Below the pieces are notes generated by a model, which had not been told where the DNA came from, ran no database searches, and was given only the letters and a program-made list of their open reading frames with translations. From Zoroaster sp. YZ-2022 (lineage: Eukaryota; Echinodermata; Asteroidea; Forcipulatida; Zoroasteridae): a stretch of DNA of 64,000 nt. Shown here one piece after another: positions 1 to 62,235 of this stretch (position 1 is its first letter; each line of letters starts with the position of its first letter). The translations under genes and the position numbers were made by a program. Location of the stretch: NCBI GenBank assembly GCA_029582265.1, contig CM055835.1, positions 8,733,500 to 8,797,499 on the forward strand. Direction: 5' to 3'.

Positions 1-182
1 GGGCATGGAATCGGTGTTTTAGTTTAAGATGAACACAGTGACTGAAACTTACTGGCTCATTTATGCAGCAGCAACGGTTATATGACCTTATCATGCGGGG
101 TATTATTTTCAGTCACTGAGTTAATCTAGAACTAGCACTCCGATTCCATGCCCTGTTGATCGTCACAATATTGTCCTTTTAA
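1..182. mobile_element. MITE family T1 (TTAA-bounded, AGGGACAAT ends), cut by window start
   Basis: Almost the whole element is an inverted repeat: GGCATGGAATCGGTG near the left pairs with CCGATTCCATGCCC at 140-152, and CAGTGACTGAAA pairs with TTTCAGTCACTG. The right end is ATTGTCC followed by TTAA at 179-182. Copies lie at 30839, 33299 and 63770. Confidence 0.75.
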
Positions 183-368
183 TCGTGTGGGTTTACCCAA
201 AGAAAATCTCACATGGGTTTCCCCTCCAACATCTAAAAATTTAACTTATTCCTTGTGTTCTCTCTAAACAAAGCTTTGCCCTGACAGAGACTCATCTGAA
301 GTTAATACCAGCATGTTCTACATCTCTAATTGACTCAAAATTCATTGAGTTGTTGAACCTCAGCTTAC

Positions 369-51133
<50,765 letters not shown>

Positions 51134-51236
51134 ATTGGCATCTCACCACCACACTTCAGAGGAAAGAACTTGTTTTGAACACGTCAACATTTGACCTTGA
51201 GTAGCACAAGAAGTGGCTTCAGGGATTGGGCATATT
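51134..51236 (-). promoter_or_regulatory. 5' leader segment with three uORFs
   Basis: A plausible acceptor (TTTTCACAG) lies at 51237-51245, so this is the leader part of the first coding exon; the upstream non-coding exon was not located. It contains three short uORFs: 51233-51219 (4 codons plus stop), 51190-51143 (15 codons plus stop, in frame with the gene but closed before it) and 51141-51130 (ATG CCA ATA TGA). The stop of the third overlaps the main start as ATGA. Confidence 0.6.
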
Positions 51237-54200
51237 CTGTGAAAATAAGCATTATTTAAGGTCAGTTTTATACATCAAACTTAAAGGCTGGCCAAGGCTT
51301 TATCTGGGGGGAGGGGGGGTTGAAGCCAATTTGTCAACTGACCTCAGCAACAGATACAGAAATTAAATGCGAGGGGATGTGACAAATTTTGAAATGGGAG
51401 GGACAGGGGTGAAAAATTTTTAGAGGGGAGGGGGCTAACCAGTATGCACGAACTAGTTTTTTCGCCAACAAATCACTCAGGCATTAGAACCACAAGCCTG
51501 CTTCAATGGTATGATTTAGTCTTTTAGAGGTTTATTTGCCGATTGAGGCTCTAAAAAATGCAGGTGCATCATTTAGAGTAAACTGAGGATACGTTAGCAA
51601 AAATGCCTGGCTGGGCAGTTGTTAAAGGGTCAAGACTTAAGTTAAATGTGTCCTCTAATCATCTTTTAAATGGAAATCTGTGATATTTGTCATATTTGGA
51701 TAGTAAAGTTGTGTTTGTATTCTATTACTACATTCTTTCCAAAATGCAGACTAACATAAATATTGGGGGTGTCAGATATTCTCTAATCATATGGGTGGCT
51801 GTCTGGCTGTGCTCAGACTCATTTTCATGAAATTTCGAAATAAGCTGGTTTAGTAGGCCTAATATTTTTTAGCACAAAAAAAAATTAATGCAAGAGTGAA
51901 GGACAAAAGCCGACCAAGGACATGACAGAGCTACAATATAGCATACATGTAATGTCCTTCCTCCATGTTGTTGTTAAAGAAAACTGACTAACGTTGACAC
52001 ACACACGACACAAACCTTTATTTAACGTTATCCCATTCACTTCAGCATAATCCTTTCTCATCAATCGACCGTCTTCCAAGTTTTTTTTACGTTAATGTTA
52101 CATACAAATATTCCTTTCCCATGAAGCTGATAAAATATCACAATGTCCGAATTTCTGTAAAGTTTTCCTTTTGTACGTTTCTGTTGCTGTCACCAGCTTC
52201 CATTCAAGCCTGACAAAGATGTGTGCCTTCTGATGGATCGATGTGCATAATTATATACAGACAGAACAGCCGGCCGGCGGGATGATCAAAGTACACCATT
52301 CATTCTGCGGAAAATTCGAATTTCAATAGATTCGCCTGATAATAGCCCTCTGAGCATTAAGCATTGTGATTGGGCAATTTAGAGAATGACAACATCTTTT
52401 GACCAATTATAAAGAGTATAAGGGAATCGTCACCTAATGTTATGAACCATCGTTGGAGGCGCTATCTCAAAACACTGTGTGTGTTTTTTATATCGCGCAC
52501 ATGGTATTATGGTGAGCTCATAACAGACGTGACGTGACAGAGCAAGAGCCTCACGGGTGCAGATAAAAGATGCACCGAGTAGGGCAAATTACACCCTAAC
52601 ACCTGACATTTTGGGCTTTTAGATTAAAGTTAATCTACAAATTGCATATTAAATGTATACACCGTCACGATTCCTGCTTTGGCATTCCTGGTACTCTCTC
52701 TAGAGTGGCAAGTTCCACGGGAAAGATGGAGTCGGACACCCTAAGTTGGAACAAAACCAAACAAAACAAAAGAAAACATGTTCATGCCTCATATCCAAGA
52801 TCGGTCGATTCCGTAATAAAGGCCCCAATCCTGTATGAACAATATTGTCAGACCGCGTCAATCACCACCCCCCACCCCCGTCCCCCGCCCCGATAGATCT
52901 TTTGAGGCATATTTTTTCAAAAATCCCACAATTGCCAGACTGCATAATAAATAGCACTCAAAACTAGCGTCTTTTTAGTTTTCACAGATAAAACACTAAA
53001 GGAACAACAGTCTGTTATAATGTAACGATTGTGTGTATGCAAGATGGTTGGCCTTTGATCCCTAAATAATAATACAACCAAATTAATTCCCAAAATTAGT
53101 TTTCCTTGGACACAAAAATAATTTAAAAAAAAAAAAAAAAAAACTTTAAAAGAAAGATTTTAATTAAATGTATACTGGCTTTAATAAACAACCAACCTGT
53201 AATTTTCAGGTTTTTACGTTGGGTGGCGAGAAAATGGAGAAATTAGTATGCAGCTAAAACAAAATGCTGGATTTAGGAAAGAATATCTTTCCTATACTGA
53301 TTATTATCCTTTTAATGTAATTTTCATCAGAGTAAAAACATAATTTCTGAAATATATCATCATCAGCTTTACATCAAGTATGTAGTTTGATATTATATTC
53401 GACAATTTTGTTATTTGAAATACCGTACAATTTTTATACCTATAATTTTAATGAGTATCTAGGCAAATGGCCGTTTTCTATACAGAGTGAGGCGGGGAGC
53501 CCGGGCGGATTGAGGGTTTCGAAAAAGGCTGGGCACATGGCAGAAAAGGGGAAGACTGCTTTTCAGTGTGGGCGTTTTCACTAATAGCGTAGATGGTGCT
53601 ATCCGTTGTTTGGGATGAGAATAATTCGACGGGCTATGGGAGTATAAATATAAATATTTTGTCTTTTAGTTTTAACAGTTTTTGAGATTTGATAAATATT
53701 TTTAAAATGATTTTTGAACATTTTGTATTTAATATTCCCGCCTGCTCCATCATGATTGGTGCAAGTCATTGCTCATAATTACACAGATCCCTATTATATT
53801 TGGTGTTATTACTAACAACTAAACGTAATACAGGAAGCTTTGCTACCCTCTTGAGCATGCAGCGCCCTCATGGCATGCACAGAGCAATTTATTCGTATTA
53901 TGTTTAGTTTAATTAGATGCAAAGCAATGGTCCTGGGCCCTAACGGTTGTATTATAAGGAATCTTTTGACCATTTGATATAGGCCCTACAGATACTATTT
54001 CCCATTATAGCAGGGCTCACTTGCAATCATAATAAATACGAAGAAACTATAGCTCTGTGATGTCGGCCCATATGGCATAGAGAAACAGCTGTCCAACAAG
54101 TGACAGCGATTTATTGTTACGATTGGGGGCGAGTGAAAGGTTTGGAGTGAGGACTCGTGACCCATACCGACCCCATTCAACTGACCCTCCCCACCCTCAA

Positions 54201-54340
54201 CTGACAATCACGCCGACAAACAAATGCCATCAAAATAGCATCATAAACCAACCCCACCGTTAACTTTCACACACTGGCTGACTCCAAACGCGGATCATCA
54301 GAAGCCAGAAATGTATAGACCACCCTTTACTTCAAGGAAG
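51237..54340. other. Upstream region of the MAPKBP1/WDR62 gene; promoter probably here
   Basis: The first, non-coding exon and the transcription start were not located. The only GC-richer patch is CAGCCGGCCGGCGGG at 52268-52282. C-rich and A-rich simple runs lie at 52868-52892 and 53129-53143. No open frame resembles a known protein. Confidence 0.35.
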
Positions 54341-54349
54341 TTTAGGCAA

Positions 54350-54478
54350 GAAATTATAAAGCACGGGACGCCACAGGATTGCCTCAAGAAGTGAAATTAT
54401 AAATCACGGGACGCCACACGATTGCCTCAAGAAGTGAAATTATAAAGCACGGGACGCCACACGATTGCCGCAAGAAGT
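54350..54478. repeat. 43-bp tandem repeat, three units
   Basis: Units start GAAATTATAAA at 54350, 54393 and 54436 and contain CACGGGACGCCACA(G/C)GATTG. Confidence 0.95.
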
Positions 54479-55441
54479 GGCGCTCAAGACTTACATAATT
54501 ATGTATCAATTATGTGTAAACCACTCGTTCTGTTTCCAAGGCAAAACAGCGACAACAAAATAACAATTTTCTCCAGTGGAAGAGAAAAACTCAACGGAGA
54601 TTGAAATTGATAGACAAGAGTACTGTAAACAACGTGGAATTGTAAATAAGTTGATTCATCAAGCTAATATTAAGACTGACCACTATTCTTCACAAGTTGA
54701 CGACTGTTCAGGTGATCAGAAAAAACTCTTCAAAATTGTAAATAACTTATTGCATAAATCAAAGGAACCAACGCTCCCCACCATGCAGTGACTCTGACAA
54801 AAATCTTGCGGATAAATTTGCCAATTTCTTTGTTGAGAAAATTGACAATATTCACAAATCTTTCACTATCAATTCCGGTGATTCTTCTTTAACAACAAAT
54901 GACAACGTTTTTGAACACATCTATTTCTCTGTTTCAACCTGCAAGTGAAGAAGAAATCAGAAGAATAATTATGAAGTCACCATCCAAATCATGCGAGCTT
55001 GATCCTGTGCCTACTTTCTTGTTAAAACAATGTGTTGATGCTTTTGCCATATATAACCTTGATTGTAAATAAGTCTCTGCTTCATGGAATGTTTCCTGAC
55101 AGTTTGAAAATTGCACATGTTCGTCCACTTCTCAAAAAAGCTGGTCTCGACAAGAATATTTTGAAAAATTATAGACCTATATCAAACTTGAAGTTCCTGG
55201 GAAAGACAATAGAACGAGCTGTATCTTGTAGAATATCACATCATATGCATGTAAATAATTTATACGATCCTTTCCAATCTGCCTATAAAGCACACCATGG
55301 AATAGAAACAGCACTGCTTCGTGTCAACAATGACATTTTATCTGCACTCGATGATGGAAATATAACTGCCTTAATTCTTCTTGATCTTAGCGCTGCGTTC
55401 GATACGGTTGACCATGATATTTTACTTACACGTTTACAGGT

Positions 55442-56941
55442 CCTGTGAAATAGTTTTTTTTTTCATTGTATACAATAAAGTATGCCTACTGGAACATATA
55501 TTTGTCATTTGTAAATTTTCCTCTCACGTTTATACCATAAAAATATTAATTTTTTAATTTAGGGGGTGCGCTTCGACACGCCCATACCCCCTCATTAACA
55601 TAAAATTCGTGACGTACACTGAGGCGATTCCCGATCCGCGATCCACAGCACTTGCCCAAGTATGCGTCGTATACAGCACACCACTGCATGCAGAGTGTTG
55701 CTAGAGAAAAAAGTTTCCTCAAGTTTTCTGTCAGGTTTGAAGCTTAGGGCCTATTATTTTCGATAATGCCATCGAGGTGTATCGCTGCAGGTTGCAGCAA
55801 CACCACCAAAGACGGTGTTAGTCTACACCGATTTCCGTCACTGATCCAAAATACAGACGTATTTGGACGACTAAAGTGAAGCTGACCAGAGCGAAGTGGT
55901 CGGGACCGACGGAACACTCATTTTGTGCACAGTTCGAGCAGACATGCTTTTGAACGGGGCCTTCACAGCCAGTTCGGTAAGGCCATGCTGCTACCAGATG
56001 CAATTCCAACGATATTCCCGCTAAGTAAGAAGGCTGGGAAGGCTCCAACGAAGAAGAGAGGTGCTTTTTTAAAGCGAGAAAGACTCGGGGCAAGTGGCCA
56101 TTTAATAATACTCCCATGCATAACCCAGTCCACTTCCGTGCAAAACGACATGTTCACACCATACTCACCGTTTCAGTGTTCACGGCATGAAAACATGCCG
56201 TGATTTTCCGCATTTCTGCGACGTGCCATGACACTTATACTCACACCGCGGTTGCATCGCGCTGTATTTTACAGTAGGTGTGAAATGGCGCTATAATTTC
56301 TGTTGCGTTGAACACTACCAACTGCCAATGGTTTTAACAGATGCCTAGAGGTCCTCTAGACCCTAGACAACAATTTGAAGCAAAAAAAAAATGTAAGGGC
56401 CCTTTAGGTTGATGTTTATTTTAGTTCTGATAACGCTTTTTCCCCTACCCCGAATCGACATAAAATATACCCTATTATGTGTACCCATAGCAGTTATAGG
56501 AATAAAAATCTCTCACCCTCTGGCTGATGGTTCCAGCATGTCTGGATATAATGGTCTGCTACAAGATAGTGGGTAACTGATAGCTTTTGATAAGCCGCTC
56601 AGAGCCGAAGTTTTGAGTTTTTAAATGATCAGAACTTTGACTCAACTGTTTCTGTTATTTCATAAAAATAACACCGTAATGTTAGCATTGCCTTCGGTGT
56701 GTTTTCCGACCGCATGACGGGGGCTTGCGCTGCGTTTCACGGTACATAGAAATTCTCTGCCTTTGTGTACGTCACGAACGTTTCGTTAAAACTTCGAAAA
56801 TTCGGGGGTTCAATTTTTGATTATTAGATAAACAATTAATAATCCACTCGGAAAAAAAAAAAAATTTAAATTGTTTTTAATTCATACCAATCAATATAAC
56901 AGCACCAAGAAATAAAGTTTGGTAAATACGCTCTTCACAGG
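55442..56941 (+). mobile_element. 1.5-kb DNA transposon nested in the LINE
   Basis: It starts CCTGTGAA and ends TTCACAGG. Removing it restores the LINE reading TTACAGGACCTACATAATAT (RLQDLHNIGNG). A further inverted pair, TTCGTGACGTACAC at 55606-55619 and GTGTACGTCACGAA at 56765-56778, sits 164 and 163 bp from the two ends, so the TIRs are long but degraded. ACAGGTCC / ACAGGACC at the borders could be an 8-bp target duplication with one change. A broken THAP-domain exon lies inside, pointing to a P-type or other THAP-bearing transposon. Confidence 0.78.
55766..56020 (+). pseudogene. Broken THAP zinc-finger domain
   Basis: The ATG at 55766 opens MPSRCIAAGCSNTTKDGVSL then HRFP, the C-x4-C start of a THAP domain. 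After a frameshift the frame continues RRIWTTKVKLTRAKWSGPTE, and after another FERGLHSQFGKAMLLPDAIP then TIFP, matching the AVPTIF-type C-terminal motif. The CxxH pair is disrupted. THAP domains bind DNA and head several transposases. Confidence 0.8.
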
Positions 56942-58334
56942 ACCTACATAATATAGGAAATGGCCATGCACTGGAATGGTGTCGCTCATACTTGTCTAAA
57001 AGACCTCAACATGTTTGTATTCGTGATGCCGTCTCTGAACCTTTTCGTCTGAATTACTCAGTACCTCAAGAATCTATCCTCGGCCCTCAGTGGTTTCCAA
57101 TTTATACTTACCCAATTCGTAACATATTCATGAAATATCTTATCACGTCTACGCAGATGACACTCAGATTTATCTAGCTTTCAAACCATCACAACAACAG
57201 AGTGCCTCTATAATTATAATTAATCGCCTTGAAAACTGTATTCATGATATTCGCATTTGGATGAAGGAAAATTTCTTAAAACTCATTGATGATAAAACTG
57301 AATTTGTGCTATTTGGTTCTCGTCAACAACTATCTAAGATTTCTATTCCAAATATTGTTATTGGTGACTCTCGTGCAATCTTCTTCTCAAGCAAGGAACC
57401 TTGGAGTTATTTTGATGCAAACATGACACTTAAACCTCATATTTTAAATGTTACTCGCACCGAAGCATTTCACCTTAGGAACATTGGAAAGTTACGCAAA
57501 TATGATGCAACAGAACAAATTGTTCATTCCTTCATAACATCTTGTCTTGATATGGCAAATTCACTGCTTTATGGACTTCCTCAGGATCAACTACGACGAC
57601 TTCAAAAGATTCAAAACACTTCTGCACGTATTGTGACTCTCTCTAAAAATCATGTCATATCACCCCCATCCTGAAAGATCTGCATTGGCTGCCAATATCA
57701 TATCGTATTATTTATAAAATATTGCTTATCGTTTTCAAATCTTTGAATGATTGTGCACCATTATATATATCTGACTTGTTGAAATGCTATGCCCCCTCTA
57801 GCAAGTTACGTTCCGGTGCAAAATTTCTGCTGGCTGAACAAAAGTCTAAACATTCTTGGGGTGACAGATCTTTTGAAGTTGTGGCTCCACGCCTTTGGAA
57901 TGATTTGCCTCTGTACATTCGTGAATCTCAAACTGTTTACTCCTTCAAGAAAAACTTAAAAACTCATCTTATGTGTATTGCCTATAAGAACTACTAACAT
58001 TCATTTATGCATTTTTTTAAATCTTTTGTTTAGTATTATATTGCATTTGCTATTGTATTGTTACGCTATTGTATGATTTCTTGTTTACTGTAAAGCGCCT
58101 TGAGCACTTCTTGGTGGATATGTGCGCATTATATAAGAAACTTTAAACTAACCCTCTAATAGTTAAAATATAAACATCCTAGCGGGTTAATAAGTCCTGC
58201 GGGATGCTGCTTTGCAGGATAAACGTGTCCGGTTGACGAGCTTACGTATGCCATAAGTGTTCGTCACCGTATGTGGGCGTTACCCCCAACATGCCACTTA
58301 AAACATGCGCATTATAAATATTCTGTATTATTAT

Positions 58335-58490
58335 TATTATTAGGTATTTGAGCCACAGCGCGAACACCTCTTGATATTGTTCGTTTTTTTTAGGTGTTCG
58401 AGCCACAGCGCGAACACCTCTTGATATTGTTCGGTTTTTTAGGTGTTCGAGCCACAGCGCGAACACCTCTTGATATTGTTCGTTTTTTAA
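58335..58490. repeat. Hairpin tandem repeat, three ~58-bp units
   Basis: Each unit reads GGTGTTCGAGCCACAGCGCG then AACACCTCTTGATATTGTTC; GGTGTTCG pairs with CGAACACC within the unit (the first unit has GGTATTTG). A lone CTCGAACACCTATG at 59467 may mark the far end of the same larger repeat. Confidence 0.9.
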
Positions 58491-58649
58491 AACTTTTTCT
58501 TCTCCTTCTTTTCGGTGAATATCCAGAGCAAAAATCATAGTTGCAGAGTTCACAGAACCTTAAAACTTCACACATAGTTAGACCTTAACATGTAATTGTA
58601 TCTTAAGTTGTGACGTCATAGTGAGGTCATCAGATATCGAATTACACTC

Positions 58650-59110
58650 AATCAAAGTTTAATATTTCAAAAAATTATATCTCATGAACCACACAAGATA
58701 TTTTCACAATATTTACACCATGTTATAGATCTTGAATTATGTGATTTTCGTACACACAGACGTGACCCCAATTTGACCTTACTTCCTGTCCAAACCGGAA
58801 GTCAAAGTTTAATATTTAAAAAAAATCATATCTCAACAACCACAAGAGGTAAATTCACAGTTTTTGCACCAATGTACAGATTGTTAATTGTCAAAAATAT
58901 TTACAAAAACATGACCCCAATTTGACCTTTACTTCCTGTCCAAACCGGAAGTCAAAGTTTAATATTTAAAAAAAATCATATCTCAACAACCACAAGGGGT
59001 AAATTCACAATCTTTCCACCATTGTATAGATTGTTAATTGTCAATAAATATTTACACAAAGGTGACCCCAATTTGACCTTTACTTCCTGTCTAATATTAA
59101 AAAAAGTTTA
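58650..59110. repeat. ~150-bp tandem repeat with ACTTCCTGTCC / ACCGGAAGT pairs
   Basis: About three units, each with GTCAAAGTTTAATATTT, TATCTCAACAACCACAAG and GACCCCAATTTGACC. ACTTCCTGTCCAAACCGGAA at 58781 and 58931 (period 150) is an inverted pair of GGAAGT-type words. Confidence 0.88.
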
Positions 59111-59520
59111 ATATTAAAAAAATATTTTCAAAATCGTACATTATTAGCGAGGACGACGGTTTCGTCAAATCACAATTCGTATCTGGAACTACACGAAAAC
59201 GGGTTGTAAAACTCGCCAAAGAAATAAATGCCTTCTCTCAAGAATTTCGGTACCAAAATTTACCCTTATGTAGCAGAACAGTTGTTTTTCACATTTTAAC
59301 TGTTTTTTCAAGAATAAATAATGTAATCAAGTTCAAATCATTTGGAAATGGACTTCAAACAAATCATCCTTGGTAACCACATCATATTTTTACAGGGTAC
59401 TCTTTAATATGAAAAAAATAATAATGCAAAGTTTCTTTAAAAAACATTCTGACGTCATCATCACTGACCTGACAAAACTCGAACACCTATGTGTTTGTAA
59501 TATCACAAACACTTCCATCT

Positions 59521-59668
<148 letters not shown>

Positions 59669-61250
59669 TCGCATTAAGCACAGCATGAAAAGAAAGATCT
59701 TGTTTTCCTTTCTGCCGGTTACACCTCGAGTCAAGCTACGTCCCGTAGCCTTAGATCTCGAGTGTCTTTCGCAGAATCCTTGCTGTCCCTAAGAGTGCCG
59801 CCTTCTGTAGTAATTCTACTCTAACAGATGTTCCTATCTCCTTGAGATGTTTCTCCAACGCCTTCGGAATTGTACCCAGTGCTCCCACTACCACAGGAAT
59901 TACCTTCACCTTGACTTGCCACAGCTTGCGGAGTTCTCTCGCTAAATCCTGATATTTCTGTACCTTCTCCTCCTTCGAAGCTACTCTACTATCACCCGGC
60001 ACAGCTATATCAATAAGATGACACATCTTCTTGCTTATCCAAGACAACAACATCCGGCCGTCTATGTTCTGTAACATTATCTGTCTGGATATGTTGAAGT
60101 CCCAGAGAATCTTGACATGGTCCGTTTCTTCTACCTTTTCCAGCACATGGTCGTACCACTTCGATTGCACCTTGACACCGTACTTCTTACACAAATCCCA
60201 ATGGATCACATTGGCCAACATGTCGTGTATACCTTTGTAGGGTACTCCGTCTGAGCATGCAGTCTCCATTCGCTGCATGACAATGTGAAATACAGTCTCC
60301 TCCGCCGCATTGCACATTCTGCACATAGGAGAGACATCTGACTTCATCCTTGCCTTCATCACATTCGTCCGCAAGAGACTGGTCTTGCGCTGCAGTAATC
60401 AGACCCTCAGTTTCTTTCTTTAGATTCTCCTCTCTAAACCATTCCCAAGTCTTGCTACTTGCCCCTTCTTCAGTACATCTCAGGAATCGGCCGTGAAGTG
60501 GTTTTTCCTGCCAATTTCGTGTTCTTTCTTCTCTTCTTTGATTCTTATACCCTTTGGACCTAATTCGTCTGCCTTCATGTATTTCTGTGCAACCTTCAAC
60601 AACTTTTCTCGAGTACTACTTACGTGACACTGCAAGCTCCTTCTCTCGATGTTAACGCTGTCTGATACACTAAGTAATCCTCTTCCTCCCTCTGACCTCG
60701 GTAGATAGAGTCTGCTGACATTCGACCGTGGATGTAACATACCGTACATCGTCATCACTTTCCTCGTTTTCCTGTCAGTAACATCTAGATCTGCCTTAGT
60801 CCACTCGACAATTCCTGCACTGAACCTCATCAGCGACACAGCCCAAATGTTGATCGCCTTTATCATATTCCCTCCATTCAGCTTGGACTTCAAACATTTC
60901 TTCACTCGTCTTATACTCTTTCTTAAGCCTCTCTTTTGATTCCTCGTGCAGTACGTGATCTGCTTCAAGCACTCCAAGATACTTATAACTAATTTCTTCT
61001 TCACCCAACGCCCTCAATTGTGTGCCATCTGGGAAAGTAATTCCATCCGAATGTACCCTTTTACCCCTCTTCATGGTCATCGCAGCACATTTCTCCAGAC
61101 CAAACTTCATGCCGATGTCATCGCTGAAGATCCGTACAGTCTGCACCAAGGAATCAATCTCTTTCTTGTTCTTCGCAAACAACTTCAGGTCGTCCATGAA
61201 GAGCAGATGATTAATCCTGCAACCAATCCTTCGTCATCTCGTATCCCGCA
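59669..61250 (-). mobile_element. 5'-truncated LINE with a restriction-like endonuclease (R2/R4/NeSL-type organisation)
   Basis: In transcript order: RT catalytic LLFMDDLKLF (61206-61177), then GMKFGLEKCAAMTMKRGK; KSKLNGGNMIKAINIWAVSL and EWTKADLDVTDRKTRKVMTM (thumb); LPRSEGGRGLLSV; a zinc-knuckle-like CRMCNAAEETVFHI (60320 region); ILWDFNI; IIDIAVPGD-type IDIAVPGDSRVASKEEKVQK; and the C-terminus LLQKAALLGTARILRKTLEI ending at 59751. Frames change near 60400 and 60990, and the 5' part is lost at the junction with the next element. Exact clade not determined. Confidence 0.85.
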
Positions 61251-61560
61251 CACTGTAAAAATTGGTTAGTCATTTGGGCTTATAAATTCGTCAAAATTAC
61301 TAAATTTGCCCTAGTCCCAAGTCTATGACTAATCAATTTTCAAGCGGGACTAATCTTAATATTGCAAAAGACTAACCAAGAATAGTCAGCGATTTAACTT
61401 CTGACTAGCCATTTGTTATGACTACACCGCATTAGTCATAATTAATGGTTTTGACTATCTTTGATTAGTCTAAGTTATGAAAAAGAAATTAATCAGCGAC
61501 GGGACCAGTGATTTAAACGGACTAGTCATTTTCCCGCCTAAGTTATCCGCTCAAAAACAG
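61251..61560 (+). mobile_element. Left end of a second TGACTAA-type element
   Basis: Starts CACTGTAAAAATTGGTTAGT, then GGCTTATAAATTCGTCAAAA, like CACTGTAAACATAAGTTAGT and GCTCATAAATTAGTCAAAA at 34031. It is followed by many GACTAA / TTAGTC words. No matching right end was found before 64000. It truncates the minus-strand LINE. Confidence 0.75.
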
Positions 61561-61854
61561 TCGGTAAGTTGGTAATTTTCCACAAAAAAGCAAAGTGCGC
61601 GATAAAGTTAGGCATGATGCTGGTGCTCCGCGTGAGTGGTGCGCGTATTCGCTGTACACATGTCACACTGCTGCTTAGAACGTCATTGAGAATCGTCCCT
61701 GAGCCGTCGGTCGTCCACTTCCCTTCCTTACAAAGCAGGTAAGAAAATCTTTCTTGTTTTATTTTTAAGGATTCACAAATCAAGTGAAAGCTGAACCTAG
61801 GAACATATTTGTAGAAAATCAGGCGTAACTTGTAGACCTAACGTTAACGTAGGC

Positions 61855-62062
61855 CAGCGGCGTAGCTACGGGGGGGGGGGGTCCCCCACAAATTTCCAGT
61901 GGCCCCCCAGGTGCCCCACGACAAATCATCATAGTGCCCCAAAAAACAGAAAAGAAAAAGAAAAGGGAAAAAACCCATAACCCCTGGGCCCCCCCCCCAC
62001 TGCAAAGCAATTCCCCCTGTGCCCCCCCCCCACCCACTGAAAAAGTCCTGGCTACGCCGCTG
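61855..62062. mobile_element. hAT-like MITE with 8-bp target duplication ACGTAGGC
   Basis: Perfect direct repeat ACGTAGGC at 61847-61854 and 62063-62070. Ends CAGCGGCGTAGCTACG and GGCTACGCCGCTG are inverted. The interior is runs of G on one side and C on the other. Confidence 0.85.
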
Positions 62063-62235
62063 ACGTAGGCTTAACTCAACTGTAGAAAGGTAGGGATAGT
62101 GTAGAAGGGAAGGGATGGTTTTATACGGCGTGAAGTTGATTACTTATTTGACGTTTGACATTCAATATCAAACAAGTAACGGTTACTGGTTTGACATTCG
62201 ATTTAATGCATGTCCTATATGGGACAATTGCATTC

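Larger units (their letters stand above)
54548..58146 (+). mobile_element. 5'-truncated L2/CR1-type LINE, split by a 1.5-kb insertion
   Basis: Coding pieces in order: pre-RT segment with DQKKLFKIVNNLLH (54576-54791); RT start with [39 protein letters not shown] and [19 protein letters not shown] (55032-55438); after the insertion SVPQESILGPQ (56992 on; the usual PQGS has Glu for Gly) and the catalytic YADD at 57150-57161 in another frame; then the C-terminal KSKHSWGDRSFEVVAPRLWN (57722-57997). The 3' tail is GCGCCTTGAGCACTTCTTGG, then TGGATATGTGCGCATTATAT. Several frameshifts make it inactive. Confidence 0.92.

Noticed and set aside
55925..56203. Intact 92-codon gene in the nested transposon
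   Set aside because: Only its start matches a THAP domain's C-terminal half; it is one frame of a broken domain, not a separate gene.
60480..61269. Plus-strand open frames over the minus-strand LINE
   Set aside because: Shadows of the reverse-transcriptase coding strand.
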